Of a stretch of 64,000 bases of DNA, positions 19,651 to 31,497 are shown piece after piece. A model generated the notes under the pieces. The model ran no database searches and was not told where the DNA came from. It saw only the letters and a list, made by a program, of their open reading frames with translations. Made by a program: the position numbers and the translations under genes. How positions within the stretch are numbered: position 1 is the first letter of the stretch; every line of letters starts with the position of its first letter. The stretch covers positions 484,839 to 548,838 of the forward strand of contig KL647295.1 of the NCBI GenBank assembly GCA_000727475.1. Direction: 5' to 3'. Origin of the DNA: Sarcocystis neurona (Eukaryota > Apicomplexa > Conoidasida > Eucoccidiorida > Sarcocystidae).

Positions 19651-20479
19651 GCACGCATGCATAGAAATAAATATATAAGTAGACGCATGCAACAAGGCGT
19701 GTAGTTGACTGACTCCCGTTTGGTGTTTTTACCTATATTCCCACACGCAAGCGTACACACCCACCTCCAACGTCTACGTATATACATATGCTAGTGTTTG
19801 ATACCTCATGATATCGACACGCGTGTGTGTATACCGCCTTCAAGTTACACCGGGATATGTACGAGTACGTTCCTTCTTCTCGCCGTACAAATACGTTCAC
19901 CTCTCCCTCTGTACATACGTGAGTGTCCTTGACATTTGCTCCATTGCACCCTCTCTGTCTTTCTCTCAACATGCGTCTTTCTGGATGGACGTGAGAACTG
20001 CCCCAGCCGTAGAACTTGTTTCGGCAGCGTCCATCGCTGAACCTCTGCGCCTTGTTATTACAGCTTCTCTGGACGCTTGCAGGCGGGTGGAGAGGGGGCG
20101 GTTGGAGAGTCGCGTTTTCTACGACCCTTTCGTCTGACTGTTTTCCGATCCGCGCCGCTGCCGTTGGTGCACGAAGTTTTGTCCACGTATGGCAAACATA
20201 TGCATGCATCTCTCTGGCTTCCTGCGTACATAAACGTACATGCGGGCTGCTGGCGTCAGAAGCAGTGCGTGCCGCTGGGCTGCTGCGGGTGTCTCAGGGT
20301 GGAGGCCTCGTTGCTGCTGCTGAGACTGCTGCTGCCTGGCGACCGCAATGCGACCCTGGCTTCTACCCGATTTTTCAGAAGGAAGCACGCACGCACACTT
20401 CTGTACTATAAACACGCTTACAGCATTACTAGAATACTGGCAAGAACAACATCTTGGAGAGCCGCTGTGACTAGCGAAA
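19651..20479. other. Mostly single-copy region, no supported gene
   Basis: CAG-poor DNA. The longest frame is a minus-strand 158-codon ORF (20209-19733) with mixed composition but no domain. CTG tracts reappear at 20280-20340. I see nothing decisive here. Confidence 0.4.
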
Positions 20480-20614
20480 ATGTGTGGGGCCACGGCCGCT
20501 GCTCGCGACGATCTTTCTCGCGCTGCTGCCGCGCTTGACGGCGAGCCCGGCAGTGGCTGCTACTATACAGGCGTGACGAAAATGGCGTATCAGGATCACC
20601 TTCCTTCAGACTAG
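20480..20614 (+). CDS. Small ORF or first exon (44 codons)
   Basis: An ATG in good context (cgaaaATGt) opens a 44-codon frame ending TAG at 20614. The peptide is non-repetitive and soluble-looking, with ARDDLSRAAAALDGEPG followed by CYYTGVTKMAYQDHLPSD. It precedes the charged exon at 20933-21243 on the same strand and could be its first exon. However, I could not find a strong donor in matching phase; GGCA|GTGGCT would match but is weak. Function unknown. Confidence 0.3.
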   Translation: MCGATAAARDDLSRAAAALDGEPGSGCYYTGVTKMAYQDHLPSD

Positions 20615-20932
20615 CACGTCTAGTCCGGCCCTTGCTGCTACCAATGTTGTGCTGCTGCTGGTGGGCAGTTTTCTTCTCGTGCTGCGGCTGGTGGCGTCGC
20701 TGTGGCGTTTTTCGTGTGGTTGACGGTTCCCGTGCTGCTATTCCAGGGGGAGTGGCTTTGGCTACTGAACCATCTGTTCGACCTTTGCTGCCGCTTCCAT
20801 TGGTACGGCCTTTCTTCTGCTGTTGCGGCTGCTGCAGCTGCTGCCGTTACTCACATTCCGCTGCTGTTGCGCGTGTCGCCCCTGCTGCTGGTGCCGGGAC
20901 GACTGCTGCTGTTGTTTCTTTGCTGTTTGCAG

Positions 20933-21243
20933 AGCCTGGAAAGGGGCAGCGGATGCCTTTGCCAGAGCTGCGCAGCAGACGCAAACGACTGCGCGAGCAG
21001 CTGCTGCAGCAGCAGGAGGAAGAGCGGCAGCTTGGTGTGCGGCAGCATCTCGATCGAACGGGTATAGGTGCGGCAGCGGCGGTGGGTCACCCGAAGGGAG
21101 GGGAGAAGCAGCAGCAGAAGAAGAGGCGTCTGCAGCAGCAGCGCGAGTGGAAGAAGGTTTTCGGCGGCGCTGGACGACTCGAGACCAAAACGAAGCCAAA
21201 GAAATTTCATTTTTCCCAACCCCAGAGACAATTCAAAAAGTAG
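20933..21243 (+). CDS. Charged Gln/Arg-rich C-terminal exon
   Basis: A textbook acceptor (gttgtttctttgctgtttgcag at 20911-20932) leads into a frame ending TAG at 21243. It encodes LPELRSRRKRLREQLLQQQ, then QLGVRQHLDRTGIG, a Lys/Gln-rich helix and the basic tail KPKKFHFSQPQRQFKK. The composition (Arg, Lys, Gln, Glu; predicted coiled coil) suits a nuclear or nucleolar protein, but I recognise no family. The exon begins in phase 1. Its upstream partner is unknown; the small ORF at 20480 is one candidate. A second frame across the exon (Ala-rich, ending 21263) is also open but less protein-like. Confidence 0.45.
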
Positions 21244-21350
21244 AAATGTACTCTGCCTTCTAAATTTATCAAGTGGATATTCAAAAACACCGACTCACGC
21301 ACTTCATCCGTAAGGCGACTGGTCACGGGAGAAGTGAACTGTACAAGTGG

Positions 21351-21400
21351 CAGTAGTTTGTATCTGTCTCTCGTTCAGTAGTTTGTATCTGTTTCTCGTT
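21351..21400. repeat. 25-bp tandem duplication
   Basis: Two adjacent copies of cagtagtttgtatctgtctc plus tcgtt differ at one base. This is an isolated tandem duplication in otherwise single-copy DNA. Confidence 0.85.
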
Positions 21401-21481
21401 CAGCAGAAGCCACAAATTATTGCACCAGCAGGAATTGCGAAGCCTGCGGGTGATGGGGACCAGCTGACGAAAGAGTCGTAG

Positions 21482-21769
21482 ATGGAAAAGGGTTACTTAT
21501 TGCTGTTGCAGCGCAGATACGAGCGTGCGCTCATCGGAAGTATTTCAATTTACCGAGATACCAAGGAGCTGAAGGAATTTCAATTTTGGGAAGAGAAACT
21601 GAATGCTCTACAGCTTACTGAACACATATGCGGCCGTAGTACATATTTGGATGTAAACACATGTGCATGTGCATGTTCCCCCTATGTGAGAAAGGGTAAA
21701 TACGTATTTTTCCTGTGTAAAGATGGAGATGTACAAGTGATTTGTTCATGCAAGTCACCATACATATAG
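21482..21769 (+). CDS. Hypothetical 95-codon ORF
   Basis: An ATG-initiated frame of mixed composition. Its C-terminal half is Cys-containing (YLDVNTCACACSPYVRKG, then a further Cys pair) and it has an amphipathic middle (RDTKELKEFQFWEEKLNALQ). No signal peptide, transmembrane segment or known domain is apparent. It lies at the left edge of the CAG-free island with no neighbour closer than 500 bp. It may be a chance ORF. Confidence 0.25.
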   Translation: MEKGYLLLLQRRYERALIGSISIYRDTKELKEFQFWEEKLNALQLTEHICGRSTYLDVNTCACACSPYVRKGKYVFFLCKDGDVQVICSCKSPYI

Positions 21770-22891
21770 AAATTTTTCCCTCTCAAGAGACAAGGGGAAC
21801 TGGGGACGGAATAACGAGAGAGCGTTTTCTGTGTGTTCCGTCATGCGAAGCGCGGTTGAAGAAGTCGACTTGTTTCTGCTGACCGCTTGGAGAAGTCCAC
21901 GAAAGTTCGATTCTTTAAAGGTGCGGCGGGGGCACACGGAGTAGAAAACAGGGACGATAGGCTTCTCTGGTACGAAGAAGAAATAAGCCGGAAAAAGGTA
22001 GCTTTGTGCGTGTGTGTGAAATATATGTTTCAAAGAAACGGGTAAGTCTCATCTCCCAAAAGAGCAGAGGACGGGAGAGAAGTTGTGAAAAAGGTAAAGA
22101 TCGAGATCCTTCTGAAGGAGCTGGTCGTATCCGTAGAAGCGAGCATCTTTCGAGTGGACGAACTGTGAACAATTGATTCACCTGAATTTCATATACCAGA
22201 GAGAGAGAACGAGAGGAAGAAGGAGAGGAAGCGGAAGACTGAAAAGAAGAGAGAAAGAGCAAAAGGAGCAGAAGAATAAGAGGAAGTAGAAGAGGTTCCT
22301 GGAAGAAAGCCTGTTCCACAGATAGGATTGTAAAGGAGCTTCTCATCACTTACTGGAATATCGACGTGGCGCCATGTTTTTAGAAGAATACTAGTCTGTG
22401 GTGTAGGACGTGCACGTGAGCCGGCCCGCGGGCTTTCCTCCGTCTGAGCGTGGACGCGTTTTTTCCGTTTGCACCAACTCGTAAGCCGCTCACCCTCCAA
22501 AGTTGGCAATCTTGTCAACGTCAACGACACCTCTATGGGCACGTGTACGTATGTATACGTATGTGTGTACGTTGGACTAATGTGCACTTTGTCGTACGCA
22601 TTATGCGCCGTATGTTTATGTGTCTGCAGTCGAGTGTTCGAGAGTACACTTACGCATACGTACGTGATGTGTATGTGTGTATATATATGTGTATGTGTGT
22701 GTATTTGTCTACGCGTATGCGTCTAGATGAATGTGCAACCGTTGGAGTAGTCTGTGACACGGGTGTGGTCTTTGTAAGCCGGAGAGCCAAGCAAAGCGAG
22801 AGGTGGACACAGCGGCGAATCAAGTAGAATCACACGGAAAACCACAGATACTCGGCAAAATGATGAAGCGCGTAACGAGCGGCGCACACAG
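21770..22891. other. Single-copy stretch, no supported gene
   Basis: The plus strand is purine-rich at 22190-22290. On the minus strand that gives a long pyrimidine tract ending in cttttcag (near 22240), which could be a splice acceptor. The flanking frames are not convincing. GT/TA microsatellite lies at 22540-22720. Confidence 0.4.
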
Positions 22892-23299
22892 TTGTCTCAG
22901 GCAATTTTCGATCGGATTTCCGCGAGCGATTTTCGTTCCCTATACAACAAACATACAATTTCCGCTTCCCCTTGCGTATGTGGACGTACGCGCGTACCTA
23001 TTAATGCACGCACGATATTGCAAACACTCCAGGGTGCCGGCCGCAGGGTGCGCCTTCCTCAGAAACATTCATCAGGTGGCAGCAAGCACGACGCACTAGG
23101 GGACGTGTGGGCACATCCGTCAAGTCGACGAAACAACAGGAGATCTCTTCTGCATGGTGCCCGGGTGCTACACACCTGTGCATACCAGAGTTCAGGTGAG
23201 AGTCACAACGGTGCTAGAGGAGAACGCAGGAGTGACAACTGTCCGCGTATGTGTAAGGACGTATCACCTGCGGTCGCAATGTGGGTGCGTACCTATTAG
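22892..23299 (+). CDS. Hypothetical ORF, 136 codons (non-ATG start)
   Basis: A plus-strand frame open from 22892 to 23299 with protein-like, non-repetitive composition. It includes SQAIFDRISASDFRSLYNKH and ARTILQTLQGAGRRVRLPQ, then a Ser/Arg/His-rich end. The frame's first codon is not ATG, so if real it is an internal or terminal exon. No domain recognised and no definite acceptor located. Confidence 0.25.
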   Translation: MSQAIFDRISASDFRSLYNKHTISASPCVCGRTRVPINARTILQTLQGAGRRVRLPQKHSSGGSKHDALGDVWAHPSSRRNNRRSLLHGARVLHTCAYQSSGESHNGARGERRSDNCPRMCKDVSPAVAMWVRTY

Positions 23300-26182
23300 T
23301 TGATACCCGTGTCTGCACGAGTACAAATATGGAGTCGCACACGCGTGCAGACGCACATGGATGTAGAGCTGCCTGTCATAGTTCTGCAAATATCTACACG
23401 GTGTATAAACACTCGGACCTCTGGCCTTCGCAGTCGGCGAATCTCGGAATTGTGGGAGTGTGTGACGCGGAGGACGACGCAAACGGCGTAGCCATAGTAC
23501 CGCATCAGTACATACTTGTAGCCAGTTGTAGATTCGAAGTACAGCAGACCCTCTGAAGCGACTTCTGTTCGTTTAGATTCTCTAGCGGAGCAGATTCTCC
23601 AGTAAAACTAGAAATAGGCGTGTGTCTGCACGAGTTTCGCCAGTTACGTCCTTTCCCACTTACGTGGGCCACGCATTTTCGGCGCGCATCTTTGTACTTA
23701 GTGGTGAAACATCAACTGCAGAGAGTAAGGAGTAATGTGTACGCGACAGTATATGTACACGTCTTGCACAATTATTTGAAATAGGGCAGGGACTTGTGTA
23801 AATTCGTGGCACACCGCACGTAATGTCGTGAGTTGTGCAGGGTGTCGTGTGTATATACGTGGGTGGGTGTAGAGGGATAATAAAGCGCATAGCCCTACTT
23901 CTAAGGCCTACCTTATTCAGTCCAGATCGCTTCTCTTGAGTAGAGAAGGAAACACATTGAAAGAGGGCTACAAATGTCCCTTCTTTGATTACATGTACAG
24001 GGCCTCTCCGCCTATCGTGCGGAACGTATCACTGCTTTGCAAGCATTCTTACTGTGTGGTAAGGATTTATCAGTAGAAGCGTCTCTTACCGTGCGCGCAC
24101 AAGCCTTCGCGCATGTTTCTCCTAATGGAGAGCGTATGTTTGTGGATGTCCTCTCGTCCTCTGGAGGGGAAACAAAACATGGTGTGTCGCGGGACTCCAC
24201 GAAAAACACTCATTTCCGCCAAAGAGGGGAATGGAAGAGTCCTTCCCCATCTTCGTCTTCGTATGAAGCGTAAAACACTTAAGGATGCTCTCCTGTTTGA
24301 TGGAATGAAAATACCGTGTGTCTTGTTCCGTGTCGTCGTGTAACTGGGACGTCTGTGGCACACTCTTTCGATAGTTGCCTTGAGAATGACTCGTAGATGG
24401 ACAGCCCAGTATCTCTAGGGACGGATGAAAAGAAGGCTCAATAAGGAGCACTCGCAGATGATGTAGAAATACACATAGAAGACTATATTTTGTGTGTAGT
24501 ATCGTGGAAGGCTTTTCTGCTGTTGAAGGCAAAAAGTGTCTGATCCGTAACTTTCTACCCAGGATGTCAGAGGAGAGGTGGCACGATACAGTCTAACCGG
24601 TACCTCTTTGCTATTTAGAGATAAAAACGATTCAACGCTTCGGAGATTTTCGCCGTGCTTTTTCCCATGATGTCAAAACAGAGCTAGCACGAGACCGGCT
24701 AAAGCGAAGCACTTTACCCTTAAGGGATACATACGCTTCGGTGCTGGTAAGAGTTTGACGGAAAAACTGAATTTTTTTGTCTCGTTCTAGGACGCGAAGT
24801 TGCTTTCCTTTGCGGAAATCTTTCTAGCTCTTGTCGCTCCTTGCTAGGTCGAGAAAGTGACGTTTTCCGTATTTCATTCTACCTCGTTGATGCTCAGTAT
24901 TGCGTTTTCTCCGTTTAGAGTATACGGAGGAAAATTCTCTCAAGTACCTTCTTCATAGCAGAAGGTGATTAACCGTAAAACACGACGCCTTTCTCCACGT
25001 GCGCATGAAGCATCTGAAAGATGTTTTTTTCGGAGGCAAAGGAGCCAGGCAGATATATTCCTCTGCCTTCTGGAGGTGGCAGAAAGTTTTCTCAAGCGTT
25101 CCCTTAGTCCAGCGGAGCACCCTGTGTGGTGTGCTTTCCCTAATCATCAGTGTGAGTGAGGAAGGCGCCTCCCTCTTCATTAATAACCGCAGTTCTGGGC
25201 GCTGCTTGCGCCTCCTTCGTAGACGTGCACGATGACGTAGAAATCTTCTGAAAGCAAATTTTTTCACAAGTGTGGCCCTTTCTTTCGTTAATGCAAAAGT
25301 GTACTTCTCGTTCTACTCTTTCTGCTGATAGTAGTGGGGGTGTTCGCTCGGATCTTTCTTTGTCAGGGACGCAGTACTTTTCCTCGTAGACGTCCGTTCC
25401 GGGGTTCAAACAGAGAATATGGGCAGTAGCAAAGTATTCGGACTAAAAAAGAACCGCTTCAGTCTCTCCCACATTTCAAGACGTCCTATCAAGTGCAGCA
25501 CACAATTCAGGTGCGCATGTGTTTATATTGGTGCGTACACAAATATAAAAGCACACCCGTATTGATACATGCGGGTGTGGCGCACCGCAGATTCAAGTTC
25601 TCCTTAGTCACGCATACAAATCCTACATATGTGCCGTACTCAACTGAGGTGAAGCATACTTCTCAGAATCTCCCAGTGATAACGTGAACCTGCGACACAG
25701 GATAGAAGGTACTTACCAGATTTCTCTAATTTGAAGGCATACGCGGAAGCGTCACTGTGGTAGCAGATGCCTCTATGTTGCGCTACGCGTATGTTTGTAT
25801 CGGATCAGGCGCTTCCCCAGCATGCAGACTGAAATAGTTCATGTATTGCACGTTGCGCTACTTATTAAAATGCGCTACAAGTAGGCTAATGGCACCGTCG
25901 TCTGCACACCCGCACACACCTGTACGAAAAAACTCCAGATGCCATATTCACTCACATCTATCATTCAAACCGTTGAAGAGAAAAAGAGGGCCGACACATG
26001 CGCTCGAAAGTAAAGACTCTGTGGTGCAGCACAGCCATAAATTCAGAAGCACACACGGAAATTTATGCTCCACTTCGGCTCTGACATCCCTTCTAAATGC
26101 ACAACCTTGTACAAGCACACACACAAATATACAGATATATATATGTATACGTCTGTTTGTGGTGGCTTTTCTTTATTTTCAG
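23300..26182. other. Single-copy stretch, no supported gene
   Basis: About 2.9 kb of CAG-free DNA with only short frames. Two diverged copies of a ~60-bp element, starting gatgtcagaggagaggtggc and gatgtcaaaacagagctagc, occur at about 24560-24620 and 24668-24730. Oligo-A/T islands occur at 24760-24800 and 25020-25030. I could not assign any gene. Confidence 0.45.
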
Positions 26183-26371
26183 GGAAGACCATCTTGTAGA
26201 CATCAGGAGCAAGAGCTACTAGACGGCAGTGTTTCAAGAATCCTTGGATCTGTTTTGCAGCTTCTTGAAAAGCACTCCAGAAATAGAAGTACAAGGAGAC
26301 GCGTGGATCTTGTATATGGCACTACACGGCATTTCGCCCTACAAAAGTGCACAAATGCAAATCAGACCTAA
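26183..26371 (+). CDS. Candidate terminal exon, 62 residues
   Basis: A strong acceptor (gtggcttttctttattttcag ending at 26182) opens a frame in phase 0 that ends TAA at 26371. The peptide is Gln/Leu/Arg-rich with a plausible amphipathic helix (SVSRILGSVLQLLEKHSRN). Upstream exons are not identified. The minus strand across the same bases also reads protein-like (AFQEAAKQIQGFLKHCR), so the strand is not certain. Confidence 0.3.
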   Translation, partial: GRPSCRHQEQELLDGSVSRILGSVLQLLEKHSRNRSTRRRVDLVYGTTRHFALQKCTNANQT

Positions 26372-26613
26372 ACGCACACGTACATGTATTAAATATGTAT
26401 GTATGTGAAGAGATCGACGTTAAGCGCTTTGTACGCTAGAACTATTTCATAGCCGGTGCGGGTTCTTGCAAGGAAAGCAGGCATATGGATTGGTGTATAG
26501 GTCTGCCATAACAAGAATCTCCTGGTCTATGTTGCTCGCGAAATTCCAGGTATGCGTTGCGCCTGTGCAGTCAGGGCAGATACTCTAGACGTGTGCGTAT
26601 ATACACACACATA

Positions 26614-26646
<33 letters not shown>

Positions 26647-27208
26647 GAAAATGTGGACTTTGTTTCGCGTGCTCCGCCGCTGCCCCTGTGTTGCTGCATA
26701 AACGGGAATGTACAAACCCCTCCAGGACGTGCTTACGTACAGGTTATATTAAAACAGGACGTGCTTACGTACATGATATTCAAAACGCTACCACAGAATT
26801 ACGGCATTACACGAAGGTGTCTACGGGCCTACTTGTTCAGAAACGACCATTTTGCTGCGTAGTGGACAACGTTGGTCAATTACGCGTTTGAATTACCTAC
26901 ATGGGCAGCAACTTCATCGTACACACCTGCGACTCCCTCGGTGTATGCAGAGTTGCGGAGTGAAGTTGTTGCTACAGAAGCGAAGTTCGCCTGTTGTTGT
27001 GCGCGCTCTTGCATCCGTGGTTAACAGATAATACACGTACAACTACTTTCCATAGTCGACAGCGGTCACTGCATATGTTGGTGTATAAGTCGTTACTACG
27101 GGTGCAAGAACGCAGGTGAGCATCCACAACCGATGATCCGGCCTCAGCCTCAAATCAAGAATTTGCCCACTTTGGCTTCGAGATGTTCGCTGCTGCAGTT
27201 GCAACAGC
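26372..27208. other. Single-copy stretch, no supported gene
   Basis: Contains a TG/TA microsatellite (26590-26645) and a close direct repeat of ggacgtgcttacgtaca at about 26725 and 26758. I see no gene. Confidence 0.4.
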
Positions 27209-27637
27209 ATGCACGTAGTGTCAGACAATGGCAGCACACCAGCGTATGACTGCCTCGGAAAAAAAACTTATGACGAGACACATAAAGTAGAACAAGGTCA
27301 CAGACGTTCACAGAAGCATCTGCCCCATCACACGAAACTCGCCAGTACAAAAAGTACAGGCATGTACACACGAGCATGTACACGTCTGGAGATAAGAGGT
27401 GTACGTTGGATACCTTTCTGTCTACACAAGAAAATATGTTCAGCGTCCGCTTCTTTCAACGCCTTTGTACGAAATGTCAGCAACTCCGAGTGGGGAAGAC
27501 AGTCGTGCATGTCTCAGCTTGCGTATGAGCATGAAGGTGCTGCTTCCGATCCCACCGTAGCGTGCATCGGTACACGCGCCTACGACAGACTAGCACCGGT
27601 ACGTAGAGAACCGGGTGTCTCCCTGCGGCATCGTTGA
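27209..27637 (+). CDS. Hypothetical 142-codon ORF
   Basis: An ATG-initiated frame of mixed, non-repetitive composition, beginning MHVVSDNGSTPAYDCLGKK. It has no signal peptide, transmembrane helix or known motif. It lies tail-to-tail with the minus-strand membrane protein gene that ends at 27898. It could be a chance ORF. Confidence 0.25.
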   Translation: MHVVSDNGSTPAYDCLGKKTYDETHKVEQGHRRSQKHLPHHTKLASTKSTGMYTRACTRLEIRGVRWIPFCLHKKICSASASFNAFVRNVSNSEWGRQSCMSQLAYEHEGAASDPTVACIGTRAYDRLAPVRREPGVSLRHR

Positions 27638-27897
27638 TAAAATAGACTGCGAAATGAAACACATCTATGGACACAGATGAAAAGAGGTTCCCAGTCTACA
27701 CCTGCGTTTGACTCGGCGTCTCCTGCCGTAACAATTCTCTGTAAGCGTGTGTGCATCGATAAAAACAGCTCGAAAACCGCACGAATTTATGTACGTTTAC
27801 AGACGGATCTGTTATTTTCGACGTCTGCGTGCACACGTACACTTATGAACGCGTCACACACACCGTTCGAGCGAAAGTCAAATCGCTTCTCATGGTA

Positions 27898-30774
27898 CTA
27901 CTCCGCGAAGGACGTTGCACTGGCTTGGAGCGCGTCGGCCCCGAAACATGCAAGCCGCCCATGCAACGTTAGAAGCGCAGCAGCCACCCAGAATATTGAA
28001 CTCATGGTCAAAATCAAACTGCAGTAAGTGAACGGTTTGCATAAGTCCTCTGTGTAGGCATCCAGTCTTACAGGCTCTGGAAGGAAACACACCGAGACAG
28101 CAAAGACGACTGCGTGTACTCCCAAGGCAAGGAAGATCACAAAGCCCAAGAAAAAGCAGGCACTTGTGGTTCCCAGCACCTCCCTAGACTGGACACTCCG
28201 TTTCAGCATAACTGCCACAGCCAGCGCCAGCAGCAGTATCGCGAAAGTTAACGACACGCTGAAGACGGCGGTGCTCCGACGCCCTAACGCACCACCCGCA
28301 ATGCCTGTACATACAAACACAAGGTGAAAGGCATGACAGTCCTGTTTAAATTGCTCGTATACACTTATAATGATAGCGTACTGTGCCGCGTGCAGCAGCA
28401 AAGGACAACACTAGCAGCTAAGGAACGAGAGTTTTCCACTTGACATGATGCAGATCAAAACGTAGCTGCGCAACGAGCGAGCAGTTTTTCCACGCGAAAC
28501 GTGGTAAAAGTTCCTCGCACACCAGCCCAAATCCCCTGCAGCTAAAGAGTACACCAAGACTCGTGGGCCTCCTACAACACTGCAACACAGAGGGGCAAGT
28601 GCAAAGCAGAACCCGCATCGTCAGGTGGGTGTGTTTTTAGAGAAAATGTTTAGCTGATGTTCGCGCGTACACAGTCATTTATGCAGTCTCCTTCAGTGTA
28701 GCGGAAAATACCGCGCGCCGCTCTACTCACAATGTTGGACGGAACACACACAAGTCAAACGGTTCGCGAGAGGCACCAAAAAATGCAGCATAAACTCACG
28801 GACACGTAAGCCACTCAGTGGGTGTATACGCGTACACACGTATGTATGCAGAAAGTCAGGAGAAGGAAAGTACACGGTTGTGTATGTGGACCCCTCCAGG
28901 CGCACTACTATACACGGCGAATGCGTGGTTGCTCGAGTCGAAAAGTCCACATTAAGAAAAAGTAATCAATCACAGCGACGGAGTCAAGTGTTAACGACAC
29001 TGGAGTTATGGAGTTAACACCACGTATGAAATACTGGAAAAGTTGGTAGTCACAACGTAGAGTGGTCTGTGTTCGAGAAGAGTCAGGTGTACACCACAAC
29101 AGCAACGGCTGACGTTGTGTAGCGCCTCATCGTAGAAATAAATTGTCTATCTAAAAGAACTACGCAGGCGATCACACCGTCAAGTGTACGGTGCTCCGCA
29201 GCAATCACATGCAATGTAGCACATATCAACAGTTATAAAACCGGGTAACTGGTCTGCGATCCTACTAACAGCACAATAGCAGCATACCAGCCCTTTTACG
29301 TGAATTGATTTTTGATACGGATGTGTTAGGTAGGGTATACCATTTGAAGTCCACACGTACTAAAACATCGATTCACAGGTACCGTATGCGTGTAAGTTAT
29401 AGGCATCGTATTACTCCGACAGACACGACTTACCAGTGTCGCTGGAACCTGGGAAGTCAAGTAGTTCAGACGTAGTAAAAACGACAGTGTATGCAGCTGT
29501 ACCATATGATGCAATCAGGTGTAGAGGACTACGACGCAGGCAAGTGAGAACTACCTCACAAAATGAAACATTGTGTGCCCGCGTCCTGTAGCAGATGCTA
29601 CACGTGGTGAACCGCAGGAACCAGCTCGCAATATCACGTAGAGGACTACGGGCAGAGCAGCCACTGCGGTCTTTCCATCAACGGGCGCTACACCCCCAAA
29701 AAAAGCTCACGAGGAAGAATAACTGCTTTAAGAGATGTGCGTGCAGCAGTTCAGCTGGACAGGACAACAAAAAGCCGATCCACGCCGATGAAAAGCATCG
29801 TCGCACCAACAAAAGAGCAAGGAGGGGAACTCGAAACATTATTTGGTTGCATCTGTATTGACTTCCTCAAGGGTACACACCTAGTGATCTAATCCGACTG
29901 TTGTTGTTTCTACAGACATATGCGACAGAACAATGGTGCGGGACGACCACACAACTTTAACCACAAACGTTGTGTAGATGCATCCACTACAACACGCCAC
30001 AATACTGCACCAACGGAGATACACGTACACGCACTCGAGGAAGCACAGATATGCACAAGAGGCGCAGACCAAATAAATATGAATATATTATAGATGCCAG
30101 TCAGTAAAAGCAGCATCGACACCATACTCGAGAGACAAGAGTGTACAGCTGTAAGTGTAGATGTGATACATCGGTGCCCATGCGGAGGCTCAAGTCACCA
30201 CCACCACGCGATTTACACATGCTGGCAACACGCCCCGTTAGCGGACACCCTTTCAACAAAGTACGCATATACACATATATGCGGCTATCTGTGTCAGGCC
30301 ACTAACACGCAAAAAGCCACAGAAGTTCATTGCTGCGCCTGTAAAAACCCTATAATTGACCCGTCGTTTCCGAGCACATATATATATATACCGGAATACG
30401 GAGGTATGTACATGCGTATACGTGCAAAACATTGTGTACCTAGGCGTCGTCACACTGGAACGCACCGCCGCCAACAACGTGGGCGAGAGCCAGCGTTGTT
30501 GACGTGAGGCGGCACAAGAAGGGCTAGCCTTACCTCCGGATGTGCTTTTGGACAGAAGCTGCGCTAAAAGGAAGGAAACGACAGATCCGTGGAGCACGTG
30601 ATACGTATTGCATTCCGCTCTGTGCTCATCGACACACGACCCTTACACGAGCTCGAAGAAAATAGCATTGCATAAATTCTCACCTAGTGCTGCTGCAGTC
30701 ACAGCGGTAAACAGAGTCGCGAAAAGGTAGTTTGTGGGCAACTTCCTCCGGTGCCCTTCCTCGACCGTCTGCAT
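27898..30774 (-). CDS. Four-helix membrane protein, three exons (family member 1)
   Basis: Exons at 30774-30684 (91 nt), 30563-30534 (30 nt) and 28304-27898 (407 nt) join in phase to 176 codons ending TAG. The ATG context is good (accaaaATGc). Junctions are CTAG|GTGAGA; ttccttccttttag|CGCAG with GGAG|GTAAGG; and tgtttgtatgtacag|GCATT. The product (175 aa) has a short basic N-terminus (HRRKLPTNY) and four hydrophobic segments: about residues 15-35, 52-72, 86-112 and 135-157. The third segment is followed by a Cys-containing loop (EPVRLDAYTEDLCKPFTYC). This topology resembles claudin/tetraspan-type proteins, but I see no diagnostic motif; function unknown. The 2.2-kb second intron holds only small ORFs. 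A signal-peptide exon at 31576 may belong to the same transcript: an acceptor at 30819 (ccttttccgcag) gives a 135-nt version of exon 1 in matching phase. Confidence 0.6.
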
Positions 30775-31497
30775 TTTGGTGGTTCGTGTTTGATCCCGCC
30801 GCACAAACTGCATACAAACTGCGGAAAAGGCGACGTCGCAGGGCGGTGCAGGACAGCTGCTTCAATTGCTACTACTGGTGAAGTGATAGCCACAGCAGGG
30901 GTCTGAGAGCTGTAGGAGACCAGTGAAGCAGCATAACCAGGATTTGTTTTCCAGGCTGAAGTCGGATAGGTACACGCTGACCAGACGTGGTCCGCTGCAA
31001 CATAATCTGCCTGGTTAAGCGGCTGAGGCAATTCTGCGGCTTTTGGGAAAATTTTTGCAATTCGGAGGAAAAAATGAACAACGGGAGGCAGCAGCGAACG
31101 CTAAACCAGCCGACAGTGTCGAGCTCATGCCACCAGTAGGAGGAATAAATGAAGTTCGTGCTATCCCCCTCCCGTCTCTAAAATCAAGTAAGGCACGCAT
31201 GCATACGTCAAAGAAGATGAAGACTGCAGCAGCATCACTGGTAAACGTTTCTGGTGAAAGTAAGTCTAGTGGTCACGCGAGTACGTTTGTGTGTGTTTTA
31301 TCGACGAGTTGAAGAGGCATGGAAGCCTCCTATGTGTTCACAAAAAGGGCAGCAAGTAGCGTCTACGTCCGGGGCTGTTGGGTTGGGACAAATGAAAAGC
31401 GACGCCGCCACACACGAGAGGAGGTGTTCGCCTTGCTGTGCGCGCAGACACGCAGCTGCACGCCCAACTACAACCCGATCATGCCGCCTGGTTTCAC

